Source: Alistipes sp. (GTDB lineage Bacteria > Bacteroidota > Bacteroidia > Bacteroidales > Rikenellaceae). From it: 64,000 nucleotides of DNA. The position numbers and the translations under genes were made by a program. Of the stretch, positions 49,698 to 59,082 are shown in pieces. The notes beneath the pieces are model-generated. The model was not told the origin of the DNA, ran no database searches, and saw only the letters and a program-made list of their open reading frames with translations. Numbering within the stretch: position 1 is the stretch's first letter; each line of letters starts with the position of its first letter. The DNA is taken from the NCBI GenBank assembly GCA_029060215.1, contig JAIDUK010000006.1, positions 1 to 64,000 of the forward strand, written 5' to 3'.

Positions 49698-52115
49698 ATG
49701 GTTATGAAAAATTTCAATTTCTGGCGTTCGCTGTTTTTCGCAGCGTTGGCAGTTGTCGGGTTCGCCGCTTGTTCGGACGACGACGACAACAACGGCAATG
49801 GGAACGGGGATTCCTTGACTGTCAATGGCAAGCCGTCCGTCACTATCGGCGTGAATGGCGAGGCTGGCGAGACCGAGGCCGTCGAGGTTGTTTCGCCCGG
49901 TCAGTGGACCCTTGCTTTCGAGGAGGAGCAGGATTGGTGCGTGCCCAGCGTTACGGCCGGCAAGGGCGGTACTTCGGCGCTCAAGTTTACGGTCGAGGCT
50001 TTGCCCGAGGGTGTCGAGGAGCGTTCCGCTACGGCCGTTCTTTCGTCTCAGATCGAAATTCTCGGCGGGTTGTATCCGGTCACTGCCAAGGTCACCGTGC
50101 GTCAGTCGCCTTCCGGGTCGGCTACTCCCGATACCAACGTTGCTGCCGTCCGTGCGTTGCTTGTGGCTATGAATCCCACTTCGACTAAAGTCGATGTTAC
50201 CGAGGAAATCGCTGCCATGACCCTCACGGGTATCGTCGTTTCCAATTCGGAGGGTAAGAATACCGGCAGCACTTGGAATGTTTCTGTGCAGGACGGTATC
50301 GTTGCCAAGAATTCCGGTCTGACTATTTCCAACTCGAAATTCGCCGCAGGCACTTATACTCCCGGTATGTGCGTGACGGTTGCATTGACCGGTGCACAGG
50401 TTCAGTCCTACAACGGCTTGCTCCAGCTCAACATCGCCGATGCAGCTGCCGAGGCCATTACGAATGTGGCTACCGATGCTCCGGAACCTGTAGTTATTTC
50501 TTCCGAGGAGTTGTTCGATTACGAGTCCATGCTCGTGCAGATCGACAATTGTTATCCGACTGCCGGTTACGGCGCAGGTTGGAACACAACCACCAACAAG
50601 GGCAATGTCAATTTCGCTACTGCCGATGGGTTGTCGTTCGTTTGCCGCACGGGTTCTTCGGCGGTTTTCAAGGATCAGACTATCCCTGAGAAGATGGGTT
50701 CGTTGATCGGTATCGCAGGGCGTTACAATAACGACAAGCAGGTTTCGCCCCGTACTATCGACGACATCAAGCTCACCGAGGCCATTCCCGAGCCTGAGTA
50801 TACCAAGGCTACCATCGCTGAGCTGAAAGCCGGTAACTACGAGGTGGAAGCTACGCTTCTCGCTGTTTATCAGAAAGGTTTGTTGTTGGGCGATGAGACC
50901 GGCTATACGCTCGTCTTTTTCAACGACTGGAACACGCAGACGTCCAATCCCTATCAGAACGATGTAAACAAGAAGATTACCGTCAAGGGCGCTGTGTCCG
51001 AATACAATGGTCTGCTTCAGTTCTCGGCTCCCAAGACTGAAAATATCACTATCGGTGCCGCCAATCCGGATTACAAGTTGCCGGAGCCTATTGTTTTCGA
51101 TGCTGCCGGGTTGACCGCTTACGAGAGCGACAAGAAGTATGAGTACGTTTCGCTTACGGGGACCTTGGTTGTTACGCAGGGAACCAGCGGCGCCAATACT
51201 TATAATTCCTATACGGTTATCGTTCCCGGTTATACTGCCAAGACCGTCACGATGGCTTACGGTTTGGATTCTTACTATACGGGGCTCGTTACGGGCGACG
51301 TGGTCGATGTCAAGGGCTTTGCGCTCGGTTTCGATACTTCCAAAGTCAATATCATGGTTCGTGAGGTCGCTAAAAACACCACTACCCCCGCTTTGACTTT
51401 CACTTCGACTGTCAAGCCTTTTGCAGGCAGTAACCCCGAGGCTCAGACGCTCAATTTCGAGGCCCGTAACATTTCGGCTCTGGCGCTTGAAATGTTCTCG
51501 TTCACGGGTGCTGACGCCGATAAGTTCAATGTCGATTCTCAGAGCGATGATTCCGTGACCATCAGTGCAAAAGGTGATAATGATAGCGGTGTTACTTACT
51601 CGGCTACGCTCGTCGTTACGCTTGATGGTACGGTGTTGGACGAGATAGATGTAAAACAAACGAGTAAACCGGCGGCAGGAACAGGAACGTCTTATGTTTG
51701 GACTTTGGCAAAAGGAGATCTGACAACGAGTGGTGGCAATGTTGCTGGTAAGGGCACTCCTGCATTGACTTGGACTTCGACTGCAGCTACCTATATCGGA
51801 TTCGATACTGCGAGCAGTGCAAGAGGTGTACAAATTGGTTCTGCTAAGAATCCGACAAGCTCCTTTACACTTTCTACAGAGGGTTATACAGAAAAGATTG
51901 CAGCAATTGCAGTAAATGCCGCGACCACAGGAACGGCTACATTGACCGTTAAAGTGGGAGGGGTGCAAATCGGTGAGAAAGCGAATTTGACAACTGTTGC
52001 GACGCTTTATAAATTTGAAAGCGCTTCTCTTGTTGAGGGAAAGGTTGAAATTATTTTGGAAGCTACCGAAAAAGCGATGTATTTATCATCGGTAAGCATT
52101 AATCCAACTGAGTAA
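49698..52115 (+). CDS. Surface lipoprotein with BACON-like and two DUF5689-like (OB-fold-like) modules
   Basis: Lipobox GFAACSD, acidic linker DDDDNNGNGNGD; two repeats with AELKAGNYEVEATLLAVYQKGLLLGDETGYTLVFF...VSEYNGLLQFS pattern; Ig-like C-terminus. Confidence 0.7.
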   Translation: MVMKNFNFWRSLFFAALAVVGFAACSDDDDNNGNGNGDSLTVNGKPSVTIGVNGEAGETEAVEVVSPGQWTLAFEEEQDWCVPSVTAGKGGTSALKFTVEALPEGVEERSATAVLSSQIEILGGLYPVTAKVTVRQSPSGSATPDTNVAAVRALLVAMNPTSTKVDVTEEIAAMTLTGIVVSNSEGKNTGSTWNVSVQDGIVAKNSGLTISNSKFAAGTYTPGMCVTVALTGAQVQSYNGLLQLNIADAAAEAITNVATDAPEPVVISSEELFDYESMLVQIDNCYPTAGYGAGWNTTTNKGNVNFATADGLSFVCRTGSSAVFKDQTIPEKMGSLIGIAGRYNNDKQVSPRTIDDIKLTEAIPEPEYTKATIAELKAGNYEVEATLLAVYQKGLLLGDETGYTLVFFNDWNTQTSNPYQNDVNKKITVKGAVSEYNGLLQFSAPKTENITIGAANPDYKLPEPIVFDAAGLTAYESDKKYEYVSLTGTLVVTQGTSGANTYNSYTVIVPGYTAKTVTMAYGLDSYYTGLVTGDVVDVKGFALGFDTSKVNIMVREVAKNTTTPALTFTSTVKPFAGSNPEAQTLNFEARNISALALEMFSFTGADADKFNVDSQSDDSVTISAKGDNDSGVTYSATLVVTLDGTVLDEIDVKQTSKPAAGTGTSYVWTLAKGDLTTSGGNVAGKGTPALTWTSTAATYIGFDTASSARGVQIGSAKNPTSSFTLSTEGYTEKIAAIAVNAATTGTATLTVKVGGVQIGEKANLTTVATLYKFESASLVEGKVEIILEATEKAMYLSSVSINPTE

Positions 52116-52130
52116 GAACTTTATTATCCA

Positions 52131-52167
52131 AACTCTTGACGGGAGTAACATCTCGTCAAGAGTTTGT
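52131..52167 (+). terminator. Intrinsic terminator/attenuator between lipoprotein and nuclease genes
   Basis: AACTCTTGACG...CGTCAAGAGTT then TTGTTTTC. Confidence 0.7.
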
Positions 52168-52276
52168 TTTCTCGTAGCTTTTCTTGTCTCGACATAGCTC
52201 AGATTGTCTGACTTTGCGCTTGACTTACGAAAAGTTTCGGTTTCTTTGAAACTCTTTTCTATTTTTTGTTTTTCGG

Positions 52277-53479
52277 ATGTCTCTTTTCAAGAATTTCCAT
52301 TTGCCTGCATGGGTATTTGCAGGTATCCTTTTTCTTTTCGCGGGATGCGGCGACAGCGACAGCGGACCTTCGGTTTCCGTGCGGCTCGACGCAGAGACCG
52401 TGAATTGCAATGCTACAACGAACCGGATCATCGCTACCGGCGAGGCCATGACTTTCCTCGCCACCATTCTCTCGCAGGGCGACGGCGATGCTTGGTGTTC
52501 GTTTTCTTCGTTCGATACGTCGGCCGAGCCTCAGTTGTCCAAGGAGGGGCATGTCAGCATCCCGATGAAACTCTACCTCTTGCGGAATCAGACCGACGAA
52601 GCCCGCGAGGCTCTTATCCGTGTCGTTTTTGCCAACGGTTTTAGTGCCGACCTCGTTTTGCGGCAGGGTGCTTTTTCGCCCCATCCCGACTACGACCGGC
52701 AGTGGGGCGAGCAGCCTTTCTTCCGCGAGGACGATGCTTATATATATAAGACTTATTATACAACACTCACCCGCGGCGGTTACGTCCGCAATTATTCCGT
52801 TTGTTTCGATACCGGGAAGCGTGTGTCGCATTGGGTGGCTTATCCGTTGACTATCAATTATGTGACGCCTAATCTCGGGCGGCCTAATCCCGAGCCGTGG
52901 GCCTACGATCCGAATAAGTATTTGCCTGCTATTCCGGAATCGGCGCAAGCCTATATTCTCCAAGGTTATGGTTCCGGCGCTGTGCGCGGCCACCAACTCC
53001 CGTCGGCCGATCGGTACAGTACTAAGGAGACCAATGCCATGACTTATTATGCGGTCAACATCATGCCCCAGAACTACGATTTCAATGGCGGTGTTTGGTT
53101 GGAGCTGGAGAATAAGGTTCGCGATAACATGACTCGCAATCCGTCCGATACGATCTTTGTTGTCACCGGGACTTATTTCGGCACCGGCAAGACCCTCACC
53201 GACCGCACGGGCAAGACCGTATCCGTTCCTTCCAATTGTTGGAAGGTCTTGTTGCGCGGTTCCAGCGGCAAGGCTGTCTGGGATTGTTCTGCCGACGAGC
53301 TCCACGGCATCGGTTTCTGGTTCGCCAACGATGCGTCCAACACGGCGTCGTTGCGCAGCTACGCCACCACCATCGCCGATATCGAGCAGAGAACCGGCTT
53401 CACATTTTTCCGCAACCTTCCCGCCGATGCGGCCGATGCCGTCAAGGCGCAGAATTCTCCTTCCGATTGGAACCTTTGA
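52277..53479 (+). CDS. DNA/RNA non-specific endonuclease lipoprotein (NUC/beta-beta-alpha-Me family)
   Basis: Lipobox LFAGCG; SGAVRGHQLPSADR matches (D)RGH catalytic motif; NIMPQNYDFNGGVWLELENKVR. Confidence 0.88.
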   Translation: MSLFKNFHLPAWVFAGILFLFAGCGDSDSGPSVSVRLDAETVNCNATTNRIIATGEAMTFLATILSQGDGDAWCSFSSFDTSAEPQLSKEGHVSIPMKLYLLRNQTDEAREALIRVVFANGFSADLVLRQGAFSPHPDYDRQWGEQPFFREDDAYIYKTYYTTLTRGGYVRNYSVCFDTGKRVSHWVAYPLTINYVTPNLGRPNPEPWAYDPNKYLPAIPESAQAYILQGYGSGAVRGHQLPSADRYSTKETNAMTYYAVNIMPQNYDFNGGVWLELENKVRDNMTRNPSDTIFVVTGTYFGTGKTLTDRTGKTVSVPSNCWKVLLRGSSGKAVWDCSADELHGIGFWFANDASNTASLRSYATTIADIEQRTGFTFFRNLPADAADAVKAQNSPSDWNL

Positions 53480-53511
53480 CCGAACGTCTGAATCTAAAAT
53501 CATAAACCGCC

Positions 53512-54546
53512 ATGAAGAAAATCCTTTTCACAGGTCTGTTCGTCGTCTTGTTCGCGGCGGGCATCGCGCAGAAGCCGTATAAGATCGTCTTCTACAACTT
53601 CGAGAACCTCTTCGACACCATCCGCGATCCCGACATCTACGACGAGGAGTTCACTCCCGAAGGGGCTAAAAACTGGAATTCGGCCAAGTACAGCAAGAAG
53701 ATCGGCAATCTCGGGCGCGTGTTGTTCGACATTGCCGCCGCCGACCGCGATTTCCCCATCGTCATCGGCGTTTCCGAGATCGAGAACCGCAACGTCATGG
53801 AGGACGTCATCGCACAGCCCAAGCTCTTGCCCGCCAATTACCGCATCGTCCACTTCGATTCGCCCGATGCCCGCGGCGTCGACGTCGGTTTTTATTACCG
53901 GCCCGACCGGTTCAAGTTGGAGGGCAGCGCTCCCATTCCGTTCCGCATGCCTGAGTTGCCCAATTTCCGTACGCGCGATTTCGTCACCATGTGGGGCACC
54001 ATCGACGGCGAGCCTTTCTTCTTCCTCGTCTCCCACTGGCCTTCGCGTCTGGGCGGTAAGGAGGCTTCCGATCCCAAGCGTCTGTCCGCAGCCCGGCAGG
54101 TCCGTGCCATCGTCGATTCCGTTCAGCAGGCCAATCCCGCTACCAAGGTCGTCGTCATGGGCGACATGAACGACGACGCTACCGACGCCAGCATCGTCGA
54201 GGGGCTCAGCGCCAAGGGCCGGATCAAGGATTTGCAGCCCGGCGACATGTTCAATCCTTATATCGCTTTGCTCAAGGCCGGTTACGGAACGTTGGCTTAC
54301 CGCGATGCGTGGAACCTCTTCGACAACATCATCGTCTCAGAGAACCTCGTCGACGCGCCCGCCGGGACTTTGCGTCTGCTCTCCGTCGGCTCTTCGTCCA
54401 AGTTCTACGGCGGGATTTTCCAGCGGCCCTATATGCTTCAGCGCGAGGGGCAGTACAAGGGTTATCCCCTGCGTACGTTCGTCGGCAACAATTTCCAAGG
54501 CGGTTTCAGCGACCACTTCCCCGTCTACATCTTCATCGGTAAATAA
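53512..54546 (+). CDS. Endonuclease/exonuclease/phosphatase (EEP) family protein, secreted
   Basis: Signal peptide; FYNFENLFDT, VIGVSEIENRNV, VVVMGDMNDDATD, FSDHFPVYI motifs. Confidence 0.93.
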   Translation: MKKILFTGLFVVLFAAGIAQKPYKIVFYNFENLFDTIRDPDIYDEEFTPEGAKNWNSAKYSKKIGNLGRVLFDIAAADRDFPIVIGVSEIENRNVMEDVIAQPKLLPANYRIVHFDSPDARGVDVGFYYRPDRFKLEGSAPIPFRMPELPNFRTRDFVTMWGTIDGEPFFFLVSHWPSRLGGKEASDPKRLSAARQVRAIVDSVQQANPATKVVVMGDMNDDATDASIVEGLSAKGRIKDLQPGDMFNPYIALLKAGYGTLAYRDAWNLFDNIIVSENLVDAPAGTLRLLSVGSSSKFYGGIFQRPYMLQREGQYKGYPLRTFVGNNFQGGFSDHFPVYIFIGK

Positions 54547-54566
54547 ACAGTGCAAACAATAACCTT

Positions 54567-57443
54567 ATGAAACTGAAATCTTTACTCTTCCTTTTCCTCG
54601 CTTCGGCCGTTTGCTCCGTCGCTTATGCGCAGGAGGGCGGCATCCGGGGCAAGGTCGTTTCGCGCGGCAGCCGCGAGGCGTTGGGCAACGTCAAGGTGAC
54701 GCTCGAATCCACCGGGCTCTCCGCCGTTACCGACCGCGACGGCAATTTCCTCTTCGAGAATCTGCCGCAGGGCGATTATCGCGTTGCTTTCGAGGCGCCC
54801 GATTTCGAGGACCTCGAGTTGCGCGTGCGCGTCGGGCAGAACATGCGCGACTTGGCTTCCGTCGTCGTCTCGCCTTTGATGACTTCCGCCGGGTTCGACG
54901 ATTCGGTTTTCGCCGAGTTCGACAGCGATTCGTCGGGTTCCGACGAGCAGGCGTTGCCTTCGTCGCTTTCGTCGTCCAAGGACCTTTATAACAGCGTCGC
55001 GTCGTATCGTTTCTCCGAGATGCGTTTCAACGTCCGGGGTTACGATTCGCAGTATTCGGATATTTACCTCAATGGCATCCGGTTCAACGACGCCATGACC
55101 GGTTACGGTCCGTGGTCGTTGTGGAGCGGTCTCAACGACGCTACCCGCAACCAGAATACCGTCGCCGGGCTCGGTTCTTCCGATTTCGGCATCGGGGGTA
55201 TCGCCGGTATGACCAACGTCAACGCCCGTGCTTCGCAGATGCGCAAGGGTTTGCGCGTCAGCGTCTCCAACGGCAACCAGATGTACCGGTTCCGCGCCAT
55301 GGTTTCCTACGCTTCCGGGCAGTTGGACAACGGTTGGTCCTATGGTATCTCCGTCGGTACGCGTCAGGGCGGCAACGGTTACGTCGACGGGGTTTATTAC
55401 AATTCCTACTCCTACTTCCTCTCCGCCGAGAAGCTCTTCCGCGACAACCATCGGTTGGCGCTCACCGTCTTCGCGTCGCCTTCCGAGCGCGGTGCCCAGC
55501 AGGCTTCCACCGACGAGGCTTACCAGCTCTTCGGCAGTAATTTCTACAATCCCAACGTCGGTTATCAGGACGGCAAGTTGCGCAATTCCCGCGTGCGCAA
55601 TACCCACGAGCCCGTCGTCATGCTCAATTATACGTGGGATGCTTCCGACAAAACCCGTTTGAACGCCGCCACGGCTCTGCGTTTCGGCAAGAACGGTTAT
55701 TCTGCCCTCACTTGGAAAGACGCCAGCGATCCCCGCGGCGATTACTACCGTTATCTGCCTTCGTCGCTCCTCAGCCAGATCGTGCCGGGCGTCACTTCCG
55801 AAGAGACCATCTACGAGTATAACTACCGTGCTCAGCAGTTGGCTCAGAATTTCACCGGCATGTTGCAGTACGACCGTTTCTTCCGCGAGAACCGTTTCAT
55901 CGACAATACGCTCGTCGACCAGTTCGCTTCCAGCAAGGATGAGCAGTTCAAGCAGACCATCGGTTCGCAGTACCGTTCCAACATCATCCTCGAGGAGCGT
56001 CATACCGACCAGCTCGATTACAACCTCGCTCTCGACGTCTCGCACCAGATCCGCAACAACATGCAGATTACCGCCGGCGCCAACCTCCGCGTCAACCGCA
56101 CGTGGTATTACGACGAGGTCAAGGACCTGCTCGGCGGCGATTATTGGTACGACATCGACAAGTTCGCCGAGCGCGACATGTCGCACAGCGCCATCAATTA
56201 CCAGAACGATCTGGATTATTATTACCAGACCGGCCACGCCCGCATCGCCCGCGTCGGCGACAAGATCAGTTACAACTATCGCGCGCATTTGCTCGAAACT
56301 TCCGCTTGGGCTCTCTACAACTATGCGATCGGCGGTTTCGCCATGAACGTCGGCGGCAAGATCGGTTATTCGTCCATGCACCGCGAGGGTCTTTGGCGCA
56401 AGGGGCTCTTCCCCGATAATTCGCAGGGCGATTCCAAGTCGCTCGATTACCTGATCTACAGCGCCAAGCTCAACTTGTCCTACCGTTTCTCCGGCGCCCA
56501 TTCGCTCGAGGCAGGTGTCGTTTATATGCAGAACGCGCCCAAGTTCGTCAATGCGTTCGTCTCGCCCCGCACCCGCAACACCACTACGCCCGGCATCTCC
56601 GCCGAGCAGATTTTCGGCGTCGACCTCACTTACAACCTCAATCTGCCTTATGTCAAGGGCCGCGTCTCGGGGTATTACACCACCATGACCAACCAGACCA
56701 AGGTCATTTCGTTCTACGACGACGTCGAGCGTTCGTTCACCAACTTCGCCATGAGCGGCATCGACAAGCGTTACTACGGCGTCGAGGCTGCCGTCTCCGT
56801 GCCCATCTGGAACGGTATTTCGGCCGTCGGCGCCGTCAGCTGGGGCGATTATACCTATACGTCCAATCCCGACTTCATCCAGACCATCGACAACAGCGAG
56901 GTCATCGCCCGCGGCGACAAGGTCAATTGGAAGGGCATGCACGTCGAGAGTTCGCCGCAGTTGGCTTTCAACATCGGTCTCGATTATCGCGGTCCGCGCA
57001 ATTGGTTCGCTTCGATCAACTTCAACTACTACGACAACCTCTACCTCTCGATGAACCCGCTTTACCGGACCAAGCAGGCGTCGCAGTATTATTCCAACAT
57101 CATCACCGACGAGATACAGAAGGGCAGCGGCATGGACATCGCCAAGATCAAGGAGGCCGCTCAGGGTATCGAGCGGATGCGCGCTCAGGAGAAGTTCGGC
57201 GGGTTCTATACCCTCAGCGCCAGCCTCGGCAAGAATTGGTACATCCACCGTAAGTACATGTTGGGTTTCAGCCTCGAGGTCAAGAACATCCTCAACGATC
57301 AGGACATCCGCACCGGCGGTTACGAGCAGATGCGTCTGCGCCGCGTCCGTACTCCCGAGGGCGTCAAGTTCTCCCGTTTCGATTCCAAGTATTTCTACAT
57401 GCTCGGGACCAATTATTATCTCAACCTCTATTTCCGTTTCTAA
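54567..57443 (+). CDS. TonB-dependent receptor with CarboxypepD-reg-like domain
   Basis: Signal peptide, GGIRGKVVSRGSREALGNVKVTLESTGLSAVTDRDGNFLFENLPQGDYRVAFEAP, plug and barrel, C-terminal YYLNLYFRF. Confidence 0.92.
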   Translation: MKLKSLLFLFLASAVCSVAYAQEGGIRGKVVSRGSREALGNVKVTLESTGLSAVTDRDGNFLFENLPQGDYRVAFEAPDFEDLELRVRVGQNMRDLASVVVSPLMTSAGFDDSVFAEFDSDSSGSDEQALPSSLSSSKDLYNSVASYRFSEMRFNVRGYDSQYSDIYLNGIRFNDAMTGYGPWSLWSGLNDATRNQNTVAGLGSSDFGIGGIAGMTNVNARASQMRKGLRVSVSNGNQMYRFRAMVSYASGQLDNGWSYGISVGTRQGGNGYVDGVYYNSYSYFLSAEKLFRDNHRLALTVFASPSERGAQQASTDEAYQLFGSNFYNPNVGYQDGKLRNSRVRNTHEPVVMLNYTWDASDKTRLNAATALRFGKNGYSALTWKDASDPRGDYYRYLPSSLLSQIVPGVTSEETIYEYNYRAQQLAQNFTGMLQYDRFFRENRFIDNTLVDQFASSKDEQFKQTIGSQYRSNIILEERHTDQLDYNLALDVSHQIRNNMQITAGANLRVNRTWYYDEVKDLLGGDYWYDIDKFAERDMSHSAINYQNDLDYYYQTGHARIARVGDKISYNYRAHLLETSAWALYNYAIGGFAMNVGGKIGYSSMHREGLWRKGLFPDNSQGDSKSLDYLIYSAKLNLSYRFSGAHSLEAGVVYMQNAPKFVNAFVSPRTRNTTTPGISAEQIFGVDLTYNLNLPYVKGRVSGYYTTMTNQTKVISFYDDVERSFTNFAMSGIDKRYYGVEAAVSVPIWNGISAVGAVSWGDYTYTSNPDFIQTIDNSEVIARGDKVNWKGMHVESSPQLAFNIGLDYRGPRNWFASINFNYYDNLYLSMNPLYRTKQASQYYSNIITDEIQKGSGMDIAKIKEAAQGIERMRAQEKFGGFYTLSASLGKNWYIHRKYMLGFSLEVKNILNDQDIRTGGYEQMRLRRVRTPEGVKFSRFDSKYFYMLGTNYYLNLYFRF

Positions 57444-57465
57444 CCTCGTTTAGCGATTGTGCATT

Positions 57466-58755
57466 ATGAAAAATTATAGATTGTTTCTGGTTGCGGCGCT
57501 CGGCATTCTGTTGGCCGGGTGTTACAACGATTTCGATACGCCCGCTCCCGCCAAGGTCTGGACCGACGAGGATTTGGCCCAGCAGGGGTTGACGCCCATG
57601 ACTATCAAGGAAATGAAGGCTGTCTTCATCTCCGAGTTCGGGTCGTTGGAGAATACAGGGTCCAACAACAGTTGGTCCGATACCAAGACCGTCAAGTTCG
57701 GTGCTCCGTCGACATTCGTCGAGAAAGAGTTCCCCAATATCAATTTCCGCGAGGACATCGCCGACCGTTATATCAAGGGCAAGGTCATTTCCAGCGATGC
57801 GCAGGGCAACGTCTACAAGTCGCTTTACATCGACGACGGTACGGCCGCCATCGAGCTCAAGCTCTGCGGTACGTTGTACACTACTTTCAAGCTCAACCTC
57901 GCTACGATGGAAAGTACGTGGGTCTACGTCAAGCTCAAGGATTTCTACCTCGGCAACTACCGTATGATGCTTTCGTTGGGCGACGCTCCGTCCAACGCGC
58001 TCAATACGGGTTTGCGCAATAAGTACTACGCCAATTCCAACTTCGAGAGCGTCGATCTGTGGGCCAATCTCAGCAATCCCGCTTTCAACCGCGTGCTCGT
58101 GGGCGGTCCCTGCCGGTTGGACGAGACCAATATCAAGGTCGTCAATTCTTCCAATTATGCTCAGTTGGGGCAGGACGATTACGGGCGTCTGATTCGTTTC
58201 GAGGGTGTCAAGATCCGTTATGCCAACGTCACTTATCAGGACGAGGAGCGCGACGACGAGGGTAATATCAAGCGCGACGACGAGGGTAATATCATTTGGG
58301 GGCCCGACATCACCGCTCCCGCGTTCGGTACCAACGGCGATCCGTTCCCCAATTGGATCGTCACCGATTCGGGTTCGCCCGTGTTCAGCGCGTGGTATCA
58401 TTGGGCTTACACCCGTAATAATGTCAGCCTTTACGGTTCCGTGCTCATGACGTTGAACGACAGCGCCACCGGATCGGCTTCTCCCGGGGCTTATTCCATC
58501 CGTACCAGCGGTTATGCGCGTTTCTCCATGCGTCCCGTGCCACGCAACGGGACCGTCGGCAACGTGTTGGGTATCTACAGCATCTATTCCACTCGGTTGA
58601 ACGATTACGCTCAGTACCAGATCACCGTCAGCCGGATGGAAGACCTCGATTTCCCCAAGGAGTCGTTGCTCTCGCAGGAGTGGATCGACCACAATACGCC
58701 TGCTTCTTCTTATAATCCGCCCGTCAAGGACGGCGCCGGCGAGTACGACGATTAG
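57466..58755 (+). CDS. DUF5689 domain-containing lipoprotein
   Basis: Lipobox LLAGCYN; IADRYIKGKVISSDAQGNVYKSLYIDDGTAAIELKL OB-fold-like DUF5689 pattern. Confidence 0.85.
   Translation: MKNYRLFLVAALGILLAGCYNDFDTPAPAKVWTDEDLAQQGLTPMTIKEMKAVFISEFGSLENTGSNNSWSDTKTVKFGAPSTFVEKEFPNINFREDIADRYIKGKVISSDAQGNVYKSLYIDDGTAAIELKLCGTLYTTFKLNLATMESTWVYVKLKDFYLGNYRMMLSLGDAPSNALNTGLRNKYYANSNFESVDLWANLSNPAFNRVLVGGPCRLDETNIKVVNSSNYAQLGQDDYGRLIRFEGVKIRYANVTYQDEERDDEGNIKRDDEGNIIWGPDITAPAFGTNGDPFPNWIVTDSGSPVFSAWYHWAYTRNNVSLYGSVLMTLNDSATGSASPGAYSIRTSGYARFSMRPVPRNGTVGNVLGIYSIYSTRLNDYAQYQITVSRMEDLDFPKESLLSQEWIDHNTPASSYNPPVKDGAGEYDD
58248..58295 (+). repeat. In-frame 24-bp tandem duplication inside DUF5689 gene
   Basis: GCGCGACGACGAGGGTAATATCA(A/T) twice in tandem, encoding RDDEGNIK/RDDEGNII. 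Confidence 0.85.
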
Positions 58756-58804
58756 TCCCGTTTTCCCGGAACTGCGGTCTTTCCGCCGTGTCCCCCTTTT
58801 CTCC

Positions 58805-58833
58805 AAGAGGTGCCCCTCGGGCACCTCTTTTTT
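58805..58833 (+). terminator. Intrinsic terminator of nuclease/TonB/DUF5689 operon
   Basis: AAGAGGTGCC-cctcg-GGCACCTCTTTTTT. Confidence 0.85.
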
Positions 58834-58950
58834 CGTGTTCTTATCTTTCCGCTGATTCCGACCGCCTCGTCCTGTTACCTCTTCTTCTGCCATTCCGGGT
58901 TCTCATCCACGTCATCCCGGGTGCCCTTTCAGCCTGTCCCCCTCTCTCTT

Positions 58951-58976
58951 GTCATTCTGAGCGCAGCGAAGAATCT
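58951..58976. repeat. Dispersed repeat GTCATTCTGAGCGCAGCGAAGAATCT
   Basis: Spurious translations CHSERSEES and SVILSAAKNLFS are recognisable signatures of a short intergenic repeat seen in many bacterial genomes. Confidence 0.6.
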
Positions 58977-59068
58977 GTTTTCCTGCCCTGCCATTGCCGG
59001 AAGCAAAAGTGCGGGCGCCGTCGTAAAATATTTTTCGTCTCTCGCGGCCGGATTCGGCGTAAAATCGT

Positions 59069-59076
59069 TACCTTTG
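59069..59076 (+). promoter_or_regulatory. -7 box (TACCTTTG) for the structured ncRNA
   Basis: Exact TAnnTTTG match about 7 nt before the inferred RNA 5' end. Confidence 0.55.
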
Positions 59077-59082
59077 TCTCCG

